Shown: positions 28,079 to 37,559 of the stretch, piece by piece
Layout of the letters: every line of letters starts with the position of its first letter
How positions within the stretch are numbered: the first letter of the stretch is position 1
NCBI RefSeq assembly: GCF_030580955.1
Contig: NZ_JAUQON010000001.1
Location: 62,001 to 126,000 of the forward strand
DNA: 64,000 bases
Direction of reading: 5' to 3'
From: Hymenobacter convexus
GTDB taxonomy: Bacteria > Bacteroidota > Bacteroidia > Cytophagales > Hymenobacteraceae
The notes under the pieces: model-generated
The model's input: the letters and a program-made list of their open reading frames with translations, nothing else
What the model was told of the DNA's origin: nothing
Databases searched by the model: none
Program-made: the position numbers and the translations under genes

Positions 28079-29017
28079 TTACCGTCGGACTTGAGAAATA
28101 ATAAAGAACGTAGAGGTCAGCACCAGGCTGGTGAGGCTAAGAATGGGGGCCGCGTCGGTCAGCGCGTCAATGAAGGGACGCCGGATGGGCTCCACGTAAA
28201 TCACGTCGTTGGGCTCCACCTGCAGGTTGGCCCGCCGCATGCCATCGAGCGTGGACAGGTCGATTTGCTGCACCCGCGGGTTTTTCAAATCGCCGCGAAT
28301 GATGCGGATGTTGTCGGCCCGGCCGCCGTTGCGGTACAGGCCGCCGCTGCCGCCGCCGCTCCCGTCGATGCCGCCCGCCAGGGCCAGCACTTCCAGCAGG
28401 TTCATGTTGTCGTTGGTGAGCGAGATGACCTGGCCCCCCACCGAGCCCAGCACCACCACGCGGTTGTTGGTCACGCGCGTGGTCACGAAGGCTTGCTTAT
28501 AGTATTCATCAAAGCGAATGGCCAGCACGCTGTCGGCCTGCAGCAGCGACAGCCCGCTGACGCGAATGCGGCCCACCAGCGGCAGCACTACGGTGCCGTC
28601 GGCCTGCACCAAAAACTCCGAGCCCCCACTCACCGCCCCGGCGCCCGCGCCGGTGTTGCGCGCGGGCTGGGCATTGCGCCCGCCGCTCTGGCCGCCCACC
28701 ACGCTGCCACGGCTGGGTAGCCCGCCCGACGGCGAGCCAAACTGCAACTCCCCGTTGGGGTCCAGAATGCGTTCGCCCTTGTTGGTGTTCACCCGCACGT
28801 CCAGGTAGTCATTGGGCTGAATGACGTAGTTGCGCTCGGTCCGGTTCACGGCAATGCGCAGCTTGGTGCTGTCGAGCTGGCGGCCCTGGCTGTCGGTGAG
28901 GCGGAAAAGCGTCCGCCGCTGATAGTACTGCGTGGAGGCACACGACGAAAAAAGCAGCAGCGCCGGCAGGGCCAGCAGCCACAGCCGCCCAAGGCGGCAA
29001 AGAAGAAATGTCGGCAT
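28079..29017 (-). CDS. polysaccharide export lipoprotein (Wza-like)
   Basis: 312 residues from the ATG at 29017, chosen because it opens a lipoprotein signal with lipobox FSSC (ALPALLLFSSCAST). A polysaccharide-export domain begins with YVIQPNDYLDVRV and continues after a Gly/Ser-rich insert (FLVQADGTVVLPLVGRIRVS). SLBB-like strands follow (VVVLGSVGGQVISLTNDNMN, then LLEVLALAGG), and a C-terminal hydrophobic helix (LSLTSLVLTSTFFIISQ) may be the outer-membrane segment. It forms the export channel. It is first in a three-gene operon with the kinase and phosphatase. Confidence 0.93.
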   Translation of the reverse strand: MPTFLLCRLGRLWLLALPALLLFSSCASTQYYQRRTLFRLTDSQGRQLDSTKLRIAVNRTERNYVIQPNDYLDVRVNTNKGERILDPNGELQFGSPSGGLPSRGSVVGGQSGGRNAQPARNTGAGAGAVSGGSEFLVQADGTVVLPLVGRIRVSGLSLLQADSVLAIRFDEYYKQAFVTTRVTNNRVVVLGSVGGQVISLTNDNMNLLEVLALAGGIDGSGGGSGGLYRNGGRADNIRIIRGDLKNPRVQQIDLSTLDGMRRANLQVEPNDVIYVEPIRRPFIDALTDAAPILSLTSLVLTSTFFIISQVRR

Positions 29018-29098
29018 GAAGGCCAATAAGTGCAGAATCAAATAAAAAAAACCGGAAACTCCCGAAGCTGGCAACGGCAGGTTTCCCCCAAAAAGCCT

Positions 29099-29129
29099 CA
29101 AAAGTAACGCTTTTGCCGCGCCCGTTCAA
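29099..29129 (-). promoter_or_regulatory. promoter of the capsule export operon
   Basis: On the minus strand, TTG (29129-29127) is followed after exactly 20 bases by TACTTTTG (29106-29099), a full match to the Bacteroidota -33/-7 pattern. It lies about 82 bases before the chosen Wza-like start, which also supports that start. Confidence 0.7.
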
Positions 29130-29270
29130 CAACAGCCCGTTAGGCGCGCCGCCCGCGCCGCTATTGTCAACGCCGAAACCCGTACTTTCGCGTAGCCAAA
29201 ACGAACAGTCGTTTGTTTCGAAAAGGCGTGTTCTTACGTACTCACAATTCCCACCAACCGTTCCCCTTCC

Positions 29271-30416
29271 ATGGAAGCCGTAGCCACTGAAAACCAGACC
29301 ATGATTGCGCAGATGGTGCGCGACTTTGGCGCCCAGCACATCAAGCCCCACATGATGAAGTGGGATGAAAGCCAAGAGTTTCCCGTCGATGTTTTTCACA
29401 AGCTCGGTGAGCTGGGCCTGATGGGCGTGCTGGTGCCCCAGGAATACGGCGGGGCCGGTTTTGGCTACGTGGAGTACGTCACGGCCATCGCCGAACTGTC
29501 GAAGATTGACGGCAGCATTGGCCTGAGCATGGCCGCCCACAACTCGCTCTGCACCGGCCACATTCTGCAGCACGCCTCCGAGGAGCAGAAGCACAAGTAC
29601 CTGCCCAAGCTGGCCACCGGCGAATGGATTGGCGCCTGGGGCCTCACCGAGCCCAACACCGGCTCCGACGCCGGCAACATGCGCACCACGGCCGTGCTTG
29701 ACGAGAGCGGCGAAAATTATATTCTCAACGGCGCCAAAAACTTTATCACCCACGGCAAAACCGGCAACGTGGCCGTCGTCATCGCCCGCACCGGCGAAGT
29801 GGGCGACTCCCACGGCATGACCGCCTTCATCATTGAGCGGGGCACGCCCGGCTTCGCCGCCGGCCGCAAGGAAGACAAGCTGGGCATGCGCGCTTCCGAA
29901 ACCACCGAACTGATTTTTACCGATTGCAAAGTGCCCGTGGGCAACGTCATCGGCAAAGTGGGCGACGGCTTCGTGCAGAGCCTGAAGGTGCTCGACGGCG
30001 GCCGCATCAGCATTGCGGCGCTCAGCCTGGGCATTGCGCAGGGCGCTTATGAAGCGGCTTTGCAGTACAGCAAGGAGCGGCACCAGTTCAACCAGCCCAT
30101 CAGCAACTTCCAGGGAATTGCCTTCAAGCTGGCCGATATGGCCACCGAGATTGAGGCCGCCAGCCTGCTCACCTACCGCGCCGCCGCCATGAAGGACGCC
30201 GGCCAGAACGTGAACCGCGAATCGGCCATGGCCAAGCTTTATGCCTCTGAGGTGTGCGTGCGCACGGCCAACGAAGGCGTACAGATTTTTGGCGGCTACG
30301 GCTACACCAAAGACTACCCCGCCGAGAAGTATTACCGCGACTCCAAGCTCTGCACCATTGGGGAGGGCACCAGCGAAATTCAGAAGCTGGTCATTGCCCG
30401 GGTGCTTCTGAAGTAA
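29271..30416 (+). CDS. acyl-CoA dehydrogenase
   Basis: 381 residues, the normal length. The FAD and substrate motif [14 protein letters not shown] and the mid-domain [20 protein letters not shown] are present; the C-terminal helical domain includes [20 protein letters not shown]. Catalytic Glu365 sits in [12 protein letters not shown]. It oxidises an acyl-CoA to the trans-2-enoyl-CoA in fatty-acid or branched-chain catabolism, passing electrons to ETF. The chain-length class is not readable, though the sequence is of the short/medium-chain type. It is a single gene. Confidence 0.96.
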   Translation: MEAVATENQTMIAQMVRDFGAQHIKPHMMKWDESQEFPVDVFHKLGELGLMGVLVPQEYGGAGFGYVEYVTAIAELSKIDGSIGLSMAAHNSLCTGHILQHASEEQKHKYLPKLATGEWIGAWGLTEPNTGSDAGNMRTTAVLDESGENYILNGAKNFITHGKTGNVAVVIARTGEVGDSHGMTAFIIERGTPGFAAGRKEDKLGMRASETTELIFTDCKVPVGNVIGKVGDGFVQSLKVLDGGRISIAALSLGIAQGAYEAALQYSKERHQFNQPISNFQGIAFKLADMATEIEAASLLTYRAAAMKDAGQNVNRESAMAKLYASEVCVRTANEGVQIFGGYGYTKDYPAEKYYRDSKLCTIGEGTSEIQKLVIARVLLK

Positions 30417-30541
30417 GAGGTAAGTAGCAAATATTTCAGGATTAAAGTAAGGTGCGAGCGTGTGGGGACCGTTGCCGACGCCGTTTTAAATTCGGCGCGC
30501 GCTTCTGAATGGCGACAGCATCTCACTTAATCTCAAAATCT

Positions 30542-30573
30542 TTTGCATCTGCGGTTCAGACATTCTATCTTTG
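30542..30573 (+). promoter_or_regulatory. rpsU promoter
   Basis: TTTG (30542-30545) is followed by 20 bases and then TATCTTTG (30566-30573), an exact Bacteroidota promoter. The start codon lies 48 bases further on. Confidence 0.8.
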
Positions 30574-30621
30574 CGGCCCGGTTTAGGCCGCCTTCTCTGA
30601 AAATCTCCCTCATTCCCTGAT

Positions 30622-30816
30622 ATGATTATCGTTCAAATCAAAGACAACGAATCGGTTGACCGCGCTCTGAAGCGCTTCAAAAAGAAATTCGAGCGCACCG
30701 GCGTCCTGAAAGAGCTGCGTCGTCGCACGTTCTTCCAGAAGCCCAGCATCACGCAGCGCAAAATGAAGCAGAAGGCGGTGTATAAACTCGCCACCTACGG
30801 CCAGCCCGGCGAATAG
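30622..30816 (+). CDS. rpsU: 30S ribosomal protein S21
   Basis: 64 residues, strongly basic ([20 protein letters not shown], then [20 protein letters not shown]). It is the usual length and sequence for Bacteroidota S21, a small-subunit protein near the anti-Shine-Dalgarno region, which is sequestered in this phylum. It has a clear promoter and its own terminator. Confidence 0.98.
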   Translation: MIIVQIKDNESVDRALKRFKKKFERTGVLKELRRRTFFQKPSITQRKMKQKAVYKLATYGQPGE

Positions 30817-30847
30817 CCTGCTGCTGTAAGCTGCGGTTAGCTTTGCT

Positions 30848-30889
30848 AAAACCGGCTGGCTTGCCCCCTTGGGCAGGCCAGCCGGTTTT
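30848..30889 (+). terminator. rpsU terminator
   Basis: A 13-bp stem (aaaaccggctggc and complement), continued by a second short stem (tgccc/gggca), ends in TTTTTTCG, 31 bp past the rpsU stop. Confidence 0.9.
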
Positions 30890-30982
30890 TTCGCGTCCGT
30901 ACGGCAGCGGTTAGGTTGGCTTCAACTAAAAAAATGCTACATTGGATGCCCGGCCCAACCGCCGGGCATTTTTGCTGTTGGT

Positions 30983-31861
30983 ATGGACGCTTTTCTCGAT
31001 TTTTTGCGCTTTGAGAAGCGCTACAGCGCGCACACGCTCACCTCGTACCAAACCGACCTCGGCCAGTTTGCCGCCTACCTGAAATCGGCCTACGAGCTGG
31101 CCGACCCGGCCCAGGCCACGCACCCGCTCATTCGCGGCTGGGTGGTGGAGTTGATGCAGCAAAACCTGGACCCGCGCACCGTGAACCGCAAAGTGGCTTG
31201 CCTGCGCTCCTACTACAAGTTCCTGCTGCGCGCCGGCACCATTGCCGCCAATCCCATGCTGCGCATTAAGGCGCCGAAGATGGCCAAGAAGCTGCCCGAG
31301 TTCGTGCCCGAGGAATCGTTGAACGGCTTGCTGAATACATTCGAGTTTGGCGATGACTTCCCCGGCCAGCGCGACCAGCTGGTGCTGGAGATGCTGTACG
31401 GCACCGGCATCCGCCTCTCGGAACTCATCGGCATTCACGCCGACGACGTGAGCCTGGGCGCGGGCACGGTGCGCGTCACGGGCAAGGGCAACAAGCAGCG
31501 CATCGTGCCACTCAACCCCACGCTCAAGCTGGTGATTGAGAGATACCAGGCCCGGCGGGCGCACGAGTTCGGCGCCGTGGCCGGCCCGCTGCTGCTCACC
31601 GACAAGGGCGAGGCGATGTACGAAAAGTTTGTGTACCGCACCGTGAAGCGGTATTTGAGCCAGATTACGACCTCCGGGGCGCAGCAGCACCCACACGCGC
31701 TGCGGCATGCCTTTGCCACCCATTTGCTGGGCAAGGGGGCCGACCTTAATTCCATTAAAGAGCTGCTGGGCCACGCCAGCCTGGCGGCCACGCAGGTGTA
31801 CACGCACCTGTCCGTCGACCGCCTGAAATCCGTATTTGAACAGGCCCACCCACGGGCCTGA
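30983..31861 (+). CDS. XerC/XerD-type tyrosine recombinase
   Basis: 292 residues from the ATG at 30983 (MDAFLDFLRFEKRYSAHTLT); the open frame upstream overlaps the rpsU terminator and is not conserved-looking. The N-terminal SAM-like domain is at 1-95. The catalytic domain has Arg in YGTGIRLSELIG, Lys in VTGKGNKQRIVP, His-x2-Arg in HPHALRHAFATHL, His in LLGHASLAATQVYTH, and the Tyr nucleophile there. It lies between rpsU and the hibernation factor, as is common in Bacteroidota, which points to a housekeeping chromosome-dimer recombinase rather than a mobile-element integrase. Confidence 0.93.
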   Translation: MDAFLDFLRFEKRYSAHTLTSYQTDLGQFAAYLKSAYELADPAQATHPLIRGWVVELMQQNLDPRTVNRKVACLRSYYKFLLRAGTIAANPMLRIKAPKMAKKLPEFVPEESLNGLLNTFEFGDDFPGQRDQLVLEMLYGTGIRLSELIGIHADDVSLGAGTVRVTGKGNKQRIVPLNPTLKLVIERYQARRAHEFGAVAGPLLLTDKGEAMYEKFVYRTVKRYLSQITTSGAQQHPHALRHAFATHLLGKGADLNSIKELLGHASLAATQVYTHLSVDRLKSVFEQAHPRA

Positions 31862-31899
31862 GATTGCCACACCCTTTTTACCTCTTAATCAACTGCTTT

Positions 31900-32199
31900 A
31901 TGAAAGTTCAGATGCATTCGGTGCACTTCGACGCCGACAAAAAATTGCTTGATTTTGTGCAGCAACGCCTCAATAAGCTGGAAACTTTTTACGATAAAGT
32001 GACCGGTGGCGAAGTAATTATGCGCCTCAACAACAAAGATGGCATTGAGAACAAAACGGTAGAGATAAAGCTGCTGGTGCCCGGCAGCACCCTTTTCAGC
32101 ACCGAAGACGCCGCGTCGTTCGAAGCCGCCGCCGATGCCGCTGCCGAAAGCCTGCGCCGCCAGATTACCCGCCACAAAGAGAAAACCCTGAGCCACTAA
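31900..32199 (+). CDS. hpf: ribosome hibernation-promoting factor, short form (HPF/YfiA)
   Basis: 99 residues from the ATG at 31900 (MKVQMHSVHFDADKKLLDFV). It has the beta-alpha-beta3-alpha layout of the HPF family, with VEIKLLVPGSTLFSTEDAAS and the basic C-terminal helix AAAESLRRQITRHKEK. It binds the 30S decoding centre in stationary phase and blocks mRNA and tRNA. It begins 38 bp after the recombinase stop and is probably co-transcribed with it. Confidence 0.94.
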   Translation: MKVQMHSVHFDADKKLLDFVQQRLNKLETFYDKVTGGEVIMRLNNKDGIENKTVEIKLLVPGSTLFSTEDAASFEAAADAAAESLRRQITRHKEKTLSH

Positions 32200-32229
32200 T
32201 TCTGCGCTGTTGGCTAAATTAATTCATAT

Positions 32230-32265
32230 AAAAAGCCCCGCCTGAGTAATCAAGCGGGGCTTTTT
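32230..32265. terminator. bidirectional terminator between hpf and metK
   Basis: A perfect 12-bp stem (aaaaagccccgc and complement) with a 12-base loop has T-runs on both strands. Confidence 0.9.
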
Positions 32266-32299
32266 ATTGCGGTAAGAGCGAAAGCTAACGGCTAATTGA

Positions 32300-33562
32300 C
32301 TAGAGGCTGAACTCGGCCTTAATCTGGGGCACGTAGTCGAGCTTCTCCCAAGTGAAGGTTTCGAAGGTTTTGGTTTCGCCGTCGGGCATCACCACGTTCA
32401 CGGTGCCGGGCTGGCGGCCCATGTGGCCGTAGGCGGCGCTTTGGGCGAAGATGGGATTCTGCAGGCCGAAGCGCTTCACGATGGCGTAAGGGCGCAGGTC
32501 GAACAGCTTCTGCACTTTCTCGGCCACTTCGCCGTCGGTGAGGGGTTGGCCGGCGGCGTTTTTCGCGTGGATGGTGCCGTAGGTGGTCACGAACACGCCC
32601 ACGGGCTGGGCCACGCCGATGGCGTAGGCCACCTGCACCAGGGCCTGGTCGGCTACGCCGGCGGCCACCAGGTTTTTGGCGATGTGGCGGGCGGCGTAGG
32701 CGGCCGAGCGGTCTACTTTCGACGAGTCTTTGCCCGAGAAGGCGCCGCCGCCGTGGGCGCCCTTGCCGCCGTAGGTGTCCACGATGATTTTGCGGCCGGT
32801 GAGGCCGGAATCGCCGTGCGGGCCGCCGATGACGAACTTGCCCGTGGGGTTGATGTGGTAGGTAATCCGGTCGGTGAAGAGGGCCTGCACGTCGGCGCTC
32901 AGGCCGGCCTTCACGCGCGGGATGAGGATGCTGAGCACATCGGCCTTGATTTTATCGAGCATCACGCTCTCCGACGCGTCGAATTCGTCGTGCTGGGTGC
33001 TGATGACGATGGTGTCGATGGCCTCGGGGTGGTGGTCGTCGGAGTAGCGGATGGTAACCTGGCTTTTGGCGTCGGGGCGCAGGTAGGGCATGTCCGTTTT
33101 TTCGCGGCGGATGGCGGCCAGCTCCCGCAGCAGGCGGTGCGAGAGGTCGAGGGCCAGCGGCATGTAGTTGGCCGTTTCGTGGCTGGCGTAGCCGAACATC
33201 ATGCCCTGGTCGCCGGCGCCTTGGTCTTCGTCCTTGGCCCGTTCCACGCCCTGGTTGATGTCGGGCGACTGCTCGTGCAGGCGGTTCATCACCTCGCAGG
33301 TGTCGGCGTTGAAGAGGTACTCGGGCTTGTCGTAGCCGATGCGGCGGATGGTGGCGCGCACAATGGGCTCGGCATTGACGTGGGCCTTGGACTTGATTTC
33401 GCCCGCAACGAGGACAAAATCAGTGGTCACGAGCGTTTCACAGGCTACTTTAGAGGTAGGGTCCTGACGCAGATACTCATCGAGAATGGCGTCGGAAATC
33501 TGGTCGGCAACTTTATCGGGATGGCCTTCCGAAACAGATTCAGAAGTAAACAGATACGGCAT
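32300..33562 (-). CDS. metK: S-adenosylmethionine synthase
   Basis: 420 residues, near normal for Bacteroidota. ATP-binding FTSESVSEGHPDKVADQISD, GAGDQGMMFGYA, and the K+/phosphate loop GGKGAHGGGAFSGKDSSKVD are intact. It makes AdoMet from methionine and ATP in the cytosol. ahcY lies 14 kb away rather than adjacent. A TACTTTCG -7-like box lies 74 bases upstream (33643-33636) without a clear -33 box. I see no SAM riboswitch fold in the 138-bp leader. Confidence 0.98.
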   Translation of the reverse strand: MPYLFTSESVSEGHPDKVADQISDAILDEYLRQDPTSKVACETLVTTDFVLVAGEIKSKAHVNAEPIVRATIRRIGYDKPEYLFNADTCEVMNRLHEQSPDINQGVERAKDEDQGAGDQGMMFGYASHETANYMPLALDLSHRLLRELAAIRREKTDMPYLRPDAKSQVTIRYSDDHHPEAIDTIVISTQHDEFDASESVMLDKIKADVLSILIPRVKAGLSADVQALFTDRITYHINPTGKFVIGGPHGDSGLTGRKIIVDTYGGKGAHGGGAFSGKDSSKVDRSAAYAARHIAKNLVAAGVADQALVQVAYAIGVAQPVGVFVTTYGTIHAKNAAGQPLTDGEVAEKVQKLFDLRPYAIVKRFGLQNPIFAQSAAYGHMGRQPGTVNVVMPDGETKTFETFTWEKLDYVPQIKAEFSL

Positions 33563-33598
33563 TGAGTGCGCGAAAAGAGCAAAAGAGAAAAAGAAAGA

Positions 33599-33630
33599 CG
33601 CCCGCCCAGCCAGTAGTCGGCGGGCGGGCG
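33599..33630 (-). terminator. possible terminator of the SDR gene
   Basis: A GC-rich hairpin (cgcccgcc / ggcgggcg around a 14-16-base loop) is followed on the minus strand by the T-rich tract TCTTTCTTTTTCTC. It is not a clean T-run, so support is moderate. Confidence 0.45.
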
Positions 33631-33700
33631 CACCGCGAAAGTACGAAAAATCGGGGCATTGCCCGCGGTTATGCGCATGGGCCGGCGCTGGCGGGGCTGC

Positions 33701-34435
33701 CTACAGTTGCGCCAGCCGGCCGCCGTCCACGGCCAGGGTGGTGCCGTGGATGAAACTGGCTTCAGCGGATGCCATGAAGGCAATGGCGGCGGCCAGCTCC
33801 TCGGGCTGGCCCACGGCGGCTTTGTCGATTTTTTCCTTGCCGCTCTTCACGTTGGGGTTGCTCCAGAGCATGGGGGTATCCACGGCGCCGGGCGCCACGG
33901 CGTTGATGCGCGTCTGGCGGAAATCCAGCTCCCGGCTCATGCCCCGCACGAAGGCTTCGAGGCCGCCCTTGCTGGTGGCGTAGGGCACCACGTTGGCGGT
34001 GGTTTGGTGGGCGTGCACCGAGCTAATGGCCACAATGGCGCTGCCCTTGGGCATATGCGGCAGGCACAGCTGGGTGAGCTGGGCCAGCGAGCGCAGGTTC
34101 ACCTGCATGAGCAGGTCCCATTGGTCGAGGGGCAGCTTGGCGAGGGGCTCGAAGGTCATCATGGCCGCGTCGCACACCAGCACATCAACGCGGTGGAACT
34201 TGGCCAACACCTTCTGCACGGTGGCTTCGATGGCCTTGGGCTTGGCCAAATCGCAGGGCATGAACACCGCTTTGCCGCCGGCTTCGGTGATGAGGCGCAC
34301 GGTTTCGGCGCCGTCGGCTTTGTCGCGGCCCAGGGCAACGACCTGGCCGCCTTCGGCCCCGAGGCGCAGGCAGGCCGCCTGGCCAATGCCGGAAGTGCCG
34401 CCCGTAACGAGGCATATTTTATTGGTAAAACGCAT
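33701..34435 (-). CDS. short-chain dehydrogenase/reductase (SDR)
   Basis: 244 residues, classical SDR. TGGTSGIGQ (NAD(P) loop), the CDAAM segment in place of NNAG, catalytic Ser in AIVAISSVHAHQT, Tyr-x3-Lys in VPYATSKGG, and the PGAVDTPML loop are seen. ALGRDK with a basic residue after the second strand suggests NADP. The substrate is unknown. It is followed by metK on the same strand after a weak terminator. Confidence 0.92.
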   Translation of the reverse strand: MRFTNKICLVTGGTSGIGQAACLRLGAEGGQVVALGRDKADGAETVRLITEAGGKAVFMPCDLAKPKAIEATVQKVLAKFHRVDVLVCDAAMMTFEPLAKLPLDQWDLLMQVNLRSLAQLTQLCLPHMPKGSAIVAISSVHAHQTTANVVPYATSKGGLEAFVRGMSRELDFRQTRINAVAPGAVDTPMLWSNPNVKSGKEKIDKAAVGQPEELAAAIAFMASAEASFIHGTTLAVDGGRLAQL

Positions 34436-34605
34436 GCTGAATCAACCGGTTTGAAAAGCTTCCGCCGGTTGGCGGAACGGCTGTTTTACGTCCGACTTGC
34501 CGGAGCGGCTGTATGACTCAGGAAAAAAGCCCCCGAAGCGAAAAATACAACAGATGCAACCGCCACCGGCGCGTATTTTGCCGCCCCATTCAACTTCCTC
34601 CTGCT

Positions 34606-36000
34606 GTGCGCAAATCTTTAACAAGGCTTTTCCTTCTCGCGCTCGGCCTGAGCGGCACCGGCGCGGCCCACGGGCAGGTGTTCGAACGCGGATTTGTGGT
34701 GACGACGGCCGGCGACACGCTGCGCGGCGAAATCGAAAACCGCTTCTGGCAGCAGCCGCCCACGCGCATCGATTTCCGCCCCTCGGCCACCGCGCCCACG
34801 CAGGTGCTGGGCCGGGCCCGCGTGCGGGCGTTTGGGCTGGACGGCGGGCGGTATTTCCGCACCGAAGTGGTGCCGCTGGACCGCGCCGCCCGCACCCAGG
34901 GCACCGACCTGCCCCAGCGCCTGGTGGTGGACCAGCGCCCCGACACGCTGCTGGCCGAAGTGCTGGTGGATGGGCCGGCGCCGCTGCTGCGGGCCGTGGT
35001 GGAGGACGTAGCGCACTACTACGTGCAGCGGCCCGGCAAGCCCTTTGAGGAACTGGTGGACCGCAAGTACCTGAGCACCGCGAACGGCCGGCAGGGCATT
35101 GTGAGCGCCAACAACTACAAGGGCCAGCTGCTGCTGTATTTCGGCGACTGCCCAGCGGCCACCACCGCGCTGGAAAGCGCGCCTTTCACCGTGGCCGGCT
35201 TGGCCGGGGTGGTGCAGGCCTTCAACGAGCAGTGCAGCCCGGCCAAACGGCCCGGCACCAGCTACACCGCCCGCACGGGCAGCCACCGGTCATTCGCCTT
35301 CAATGGCGGGGTGTTGGCCGGGGTGGGCTACAACCATCTGCAATTCGGCAGCGCGGGCGGGGGCGAAGAAGCGGCCCTGCTCAGCAACCTGAACCTGGAC
35401 GGGCAGGCGCACCCGTTAGGCGGCCTTTACCTCGATATGCTGCTGCCGGGCCGGCGCTGGATGGTGCACTCCGAAGCCGTATTCAGCGAGTACGGCCGCA
35501 AGGGTACCTTTGCGCTGGCCGGTGGCGCGGGCTCCTACACGTGGTACGGCACCCGGGTTGATGCCCACCTGGGCGTGCGCAACGCGCTGCTGCAAAATCA
35601 GCAGCGCGAAGTGTTTGTGGGCGGCGGCTTTCTGCTGAACTTCACCACCAGCGCGCACTCGCAGGAGCAATACGGCACCGGCAGCAGCCGGCTCACGCGC
35701 ACCTACGTGCTGGTGCCCACGCAGTCGGGCTTCATCGGCAGGCCGGCGTTTGGCATCGGGCCGTATCTGGAGGCCGGCGTGCGCTACGGGCGCTTCACCT
35801 TCAGCCTCGACGCGGCCCTGAACGAAGGCGCCAGCTACACCGACCCGCTGACTGTGAAAGAGGCCGACCACGACCCCGCTGACCCCCTGGCCACCACTAC
35901 CTCGTACAATGGCTACAGCTACTCGGGCGTGCAGCTCACGTACCGGGCGCTGGTGGGCTTTCGCCTCAGCCACCGCCCCGACCAGCTGGCCAAGCCGTGA
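34606..36000 (+). CDS. secreted protein of unknown function, barrel-like C-terminus
   Basis: 464 residues from a GTG start at 34606 (VRKSLTRLFLLALGLSGTGA, cut after AHGQ). The intact paralogue of the pseudogene downstream begins the same way, also at a GTG. Residues about 30-230 start FERGFVVTTAGDTLRGEIEN, a block seen in several Bacteroidota secreted proteins. From about 230 on, alternating strands with Tyr/Phe-rich ends (GGLYLDMLLPGRRWMVHSEA, YLEAGVRYGRFTFSLDAALN) suggest an outer-membrane barrel of the porin type. I do not recognise a named family. It is intact and more GC-rich than its decayed neighbour. Confidence 0.8.
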   Translation: MRKSLTRLFLLALGLSGTGAAHGQVFERGFVVTTAGDTLRGEIENRFWQQPPTRIDFRPSATAPTQVLGRARVRAFGLDGGRYFRTEVVPLDRAARTQGTDLPQRLVVDQRPDTLLAEVLVDGPAPLLRAVVEDVAHYYVQRPGKPFEELVDRKYLSTANGRQGIVSANNYKGQLLLYFGDCPAATTALESAPFTVAGLAGVVQAFNEQCSPAKRPGTSYTARTGSHRSFAFNGGVLAGVGYNHLQFGSAGGGEEAALLSNLNLDGQAHPLGGLYLDMLLPGRRWMVHSEAVFSEYGRKGTFALAGGAGSYTWYGTRVDAHLGVRNALLQNQQREVFVGGGFLLNFTTSAHSQEQYGTGSSRLTRTYVLVPTQSGFIGRPAFGIGPYLEAGVRYGRFTFSLDAALNEGASYTDPLTVKEADHDPADPLATTTSYNGYSYSGVQLTYRALVGFRLSHRPDQLAKP

Positions 36001-36150
36001 TGAAGCATTACCGGCTGCGGTGCCAACACCCTGTGGGGCAGTGTCCCGCGATGGCCACGCGGAAAAACGGCTGGTTACTCTGCTCGCGCGACGGAGATAA
36101 CAAGCGGTAGCGATATACTTCCTTTGCTGGCCTATTTAAACCTGCTATCT

Positions 36151-37540
36151 GTGCGTAAAAATTTTAGAGGGCTGCTGCTAAGTGCGCTTGCCTTTGGTTG
36201 TGCCGGCATGGCCCACGGGCAAGGATTTGAACGCGGATTGGTGGTGACGACGGCCGGCGACACGCTGCGCGGCGAAATCGAAAACCGTTTCTGGCAAGCC
36301 CCGCCTGAAAACGTGGTGTTCCGGCCGGCGCCGCAGGCCAGCCGCCGCACCTTCGACAAGGCGCAGCTGCGCGCTTTCCGATTGGAGAAGGGCCGCTATT
36401 TCCGCGCCGAAGTGGTGCCACTAGACCGCGCCGCCCGCAGCCGGACGGCCAGCCTACTGGGTAAGCTGGAGTTTGACCAGCGCCCCGAATTGCTGTTGGC
36501 CGAAGTGCTGGTGGAAGGGCCGGTTACGCTGTTGCAAGCAGTGGTCGACGACGTGACCCACTACTTCGTGCAACGGCCAGGACAGCCTTTTCTGGAACTG
36601 ACCGAACGCAAATATCTGGTAGACAAAAACGGACAGGCGCTTGTAGTGGATGCCAACAACTATAAGTCCCAGCTAACCATTTATTTCGGCGAATGCCCGG
36701 CGGCGGTAGCCGCCGCCGGTAAGGCATCGTTTTTGGCAAAAGACCTGATAGCCGTTGCGCAGGCGTTTGCCCGCAACTGCTCGGCCACTCAGCAGGCCGC
36801 CAGTACAACGGCCGTGCTAAAGCCCCCGCACTTTATTGCCTTCAACGGAGGCTTGCTGGCGGGCGGCAGCTACAACCGGCTCTCGTTCGACAACCCCAAA
36901 GCGGGGATTGAGTCGCCCCTTTTCAACGACTTGCGTTTGGATGGCAAGTGGCACCCCAGCATGGGCTTGTACTTGGATGTGCTGCTGCCCGCCCGGCGCT
37001 GGATGGTGCATACAGAACTAACCTACAGCACCTACGGACAAGCCGCAACTCAAACCGCGGGTGTGCTGGCGTATCAGTGGTCTGGCAGTCAAATCAATGG
37101 CCGTTTCGGGGCGCGCCATGTGTTCAATCGCAACGCCGACTGAAGCGTGTTCGGGGGCGGGGGCATCGATTTCGGCTTCGACCTGCGCAACACCTCCACG
37201 GCGCGCTACGGCAATGGCCAAAGCCGCATCATTGCCTACCGGCCCAGCAATACCGTTCCGGTTTATCAGGTACCGATTTATGTCGAGGGAACTTCTGACT
37301 TTCTCGGCCCGGTGTTGCAGTTGCCGATGGCTTATTTAGAAGCCGGGCTACGCCACCAGCGTTTCACGGTCAGTTTGGATGTTGGCACTGGCGAAACCGT
37401 GGACTGTCCTGACAACCTAACCGTCAACGAGTTGCTGCGCGACCAAAACGGCTATCCCATTAGGGCGGTATTTTCACATCGTGAGCCGCTGGACGTCGCA
37501 TCTGAACGTGGCCTATCGCTTCGGGCGCAACACCAAATAG
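36151..37540 (+). pseudogene. decayed tandem paralogue of the preceding secreted protein
   Basis: It starts at GTG 36151 (VRKNFRGLLLSALAFGCAGM) and follows its neighbour residue by residue (FERGLVVTTAGDTLRGEIEN). An in-frame TGA at 37141-37143 interrupts it; after the stop the same frame continues with SVFGGGGIDFGFDLRN, aligning with REVFVGGGFLLNF of the intact copy (TGA at the position of Arg, a CGA-to-TGA type change). Near 37460-37470 a second lesion shifts the frame by one: the new frame reads YFHIVSRWTSHLNVAYRFGR and stops at 37538-37540, matching the end of the intact copy. Codon use is less GC-rich than in the neighbour. Two independent lesions make sequencing error unlikely but not impossible. 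Confidence 0.85.
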
Positions 37541-37559
37541 CCAATGGCCGCTACGCCAG

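Noticed and set aside
30983..31861. tyrosine recombinase as evidence of a mobile element
   Set aside because: It sits between rpsU and hpf, the housekeeping XerC/D position in this phylum, with no att sites, cargo or composition change.
33563..33700. SAM riboswitch ahead of metK
   Set aside because: The short leader is T-rich with one GC hairpin that is better read as the terminator of the upstream SDR gene; no conserved aptamer core was recognised.
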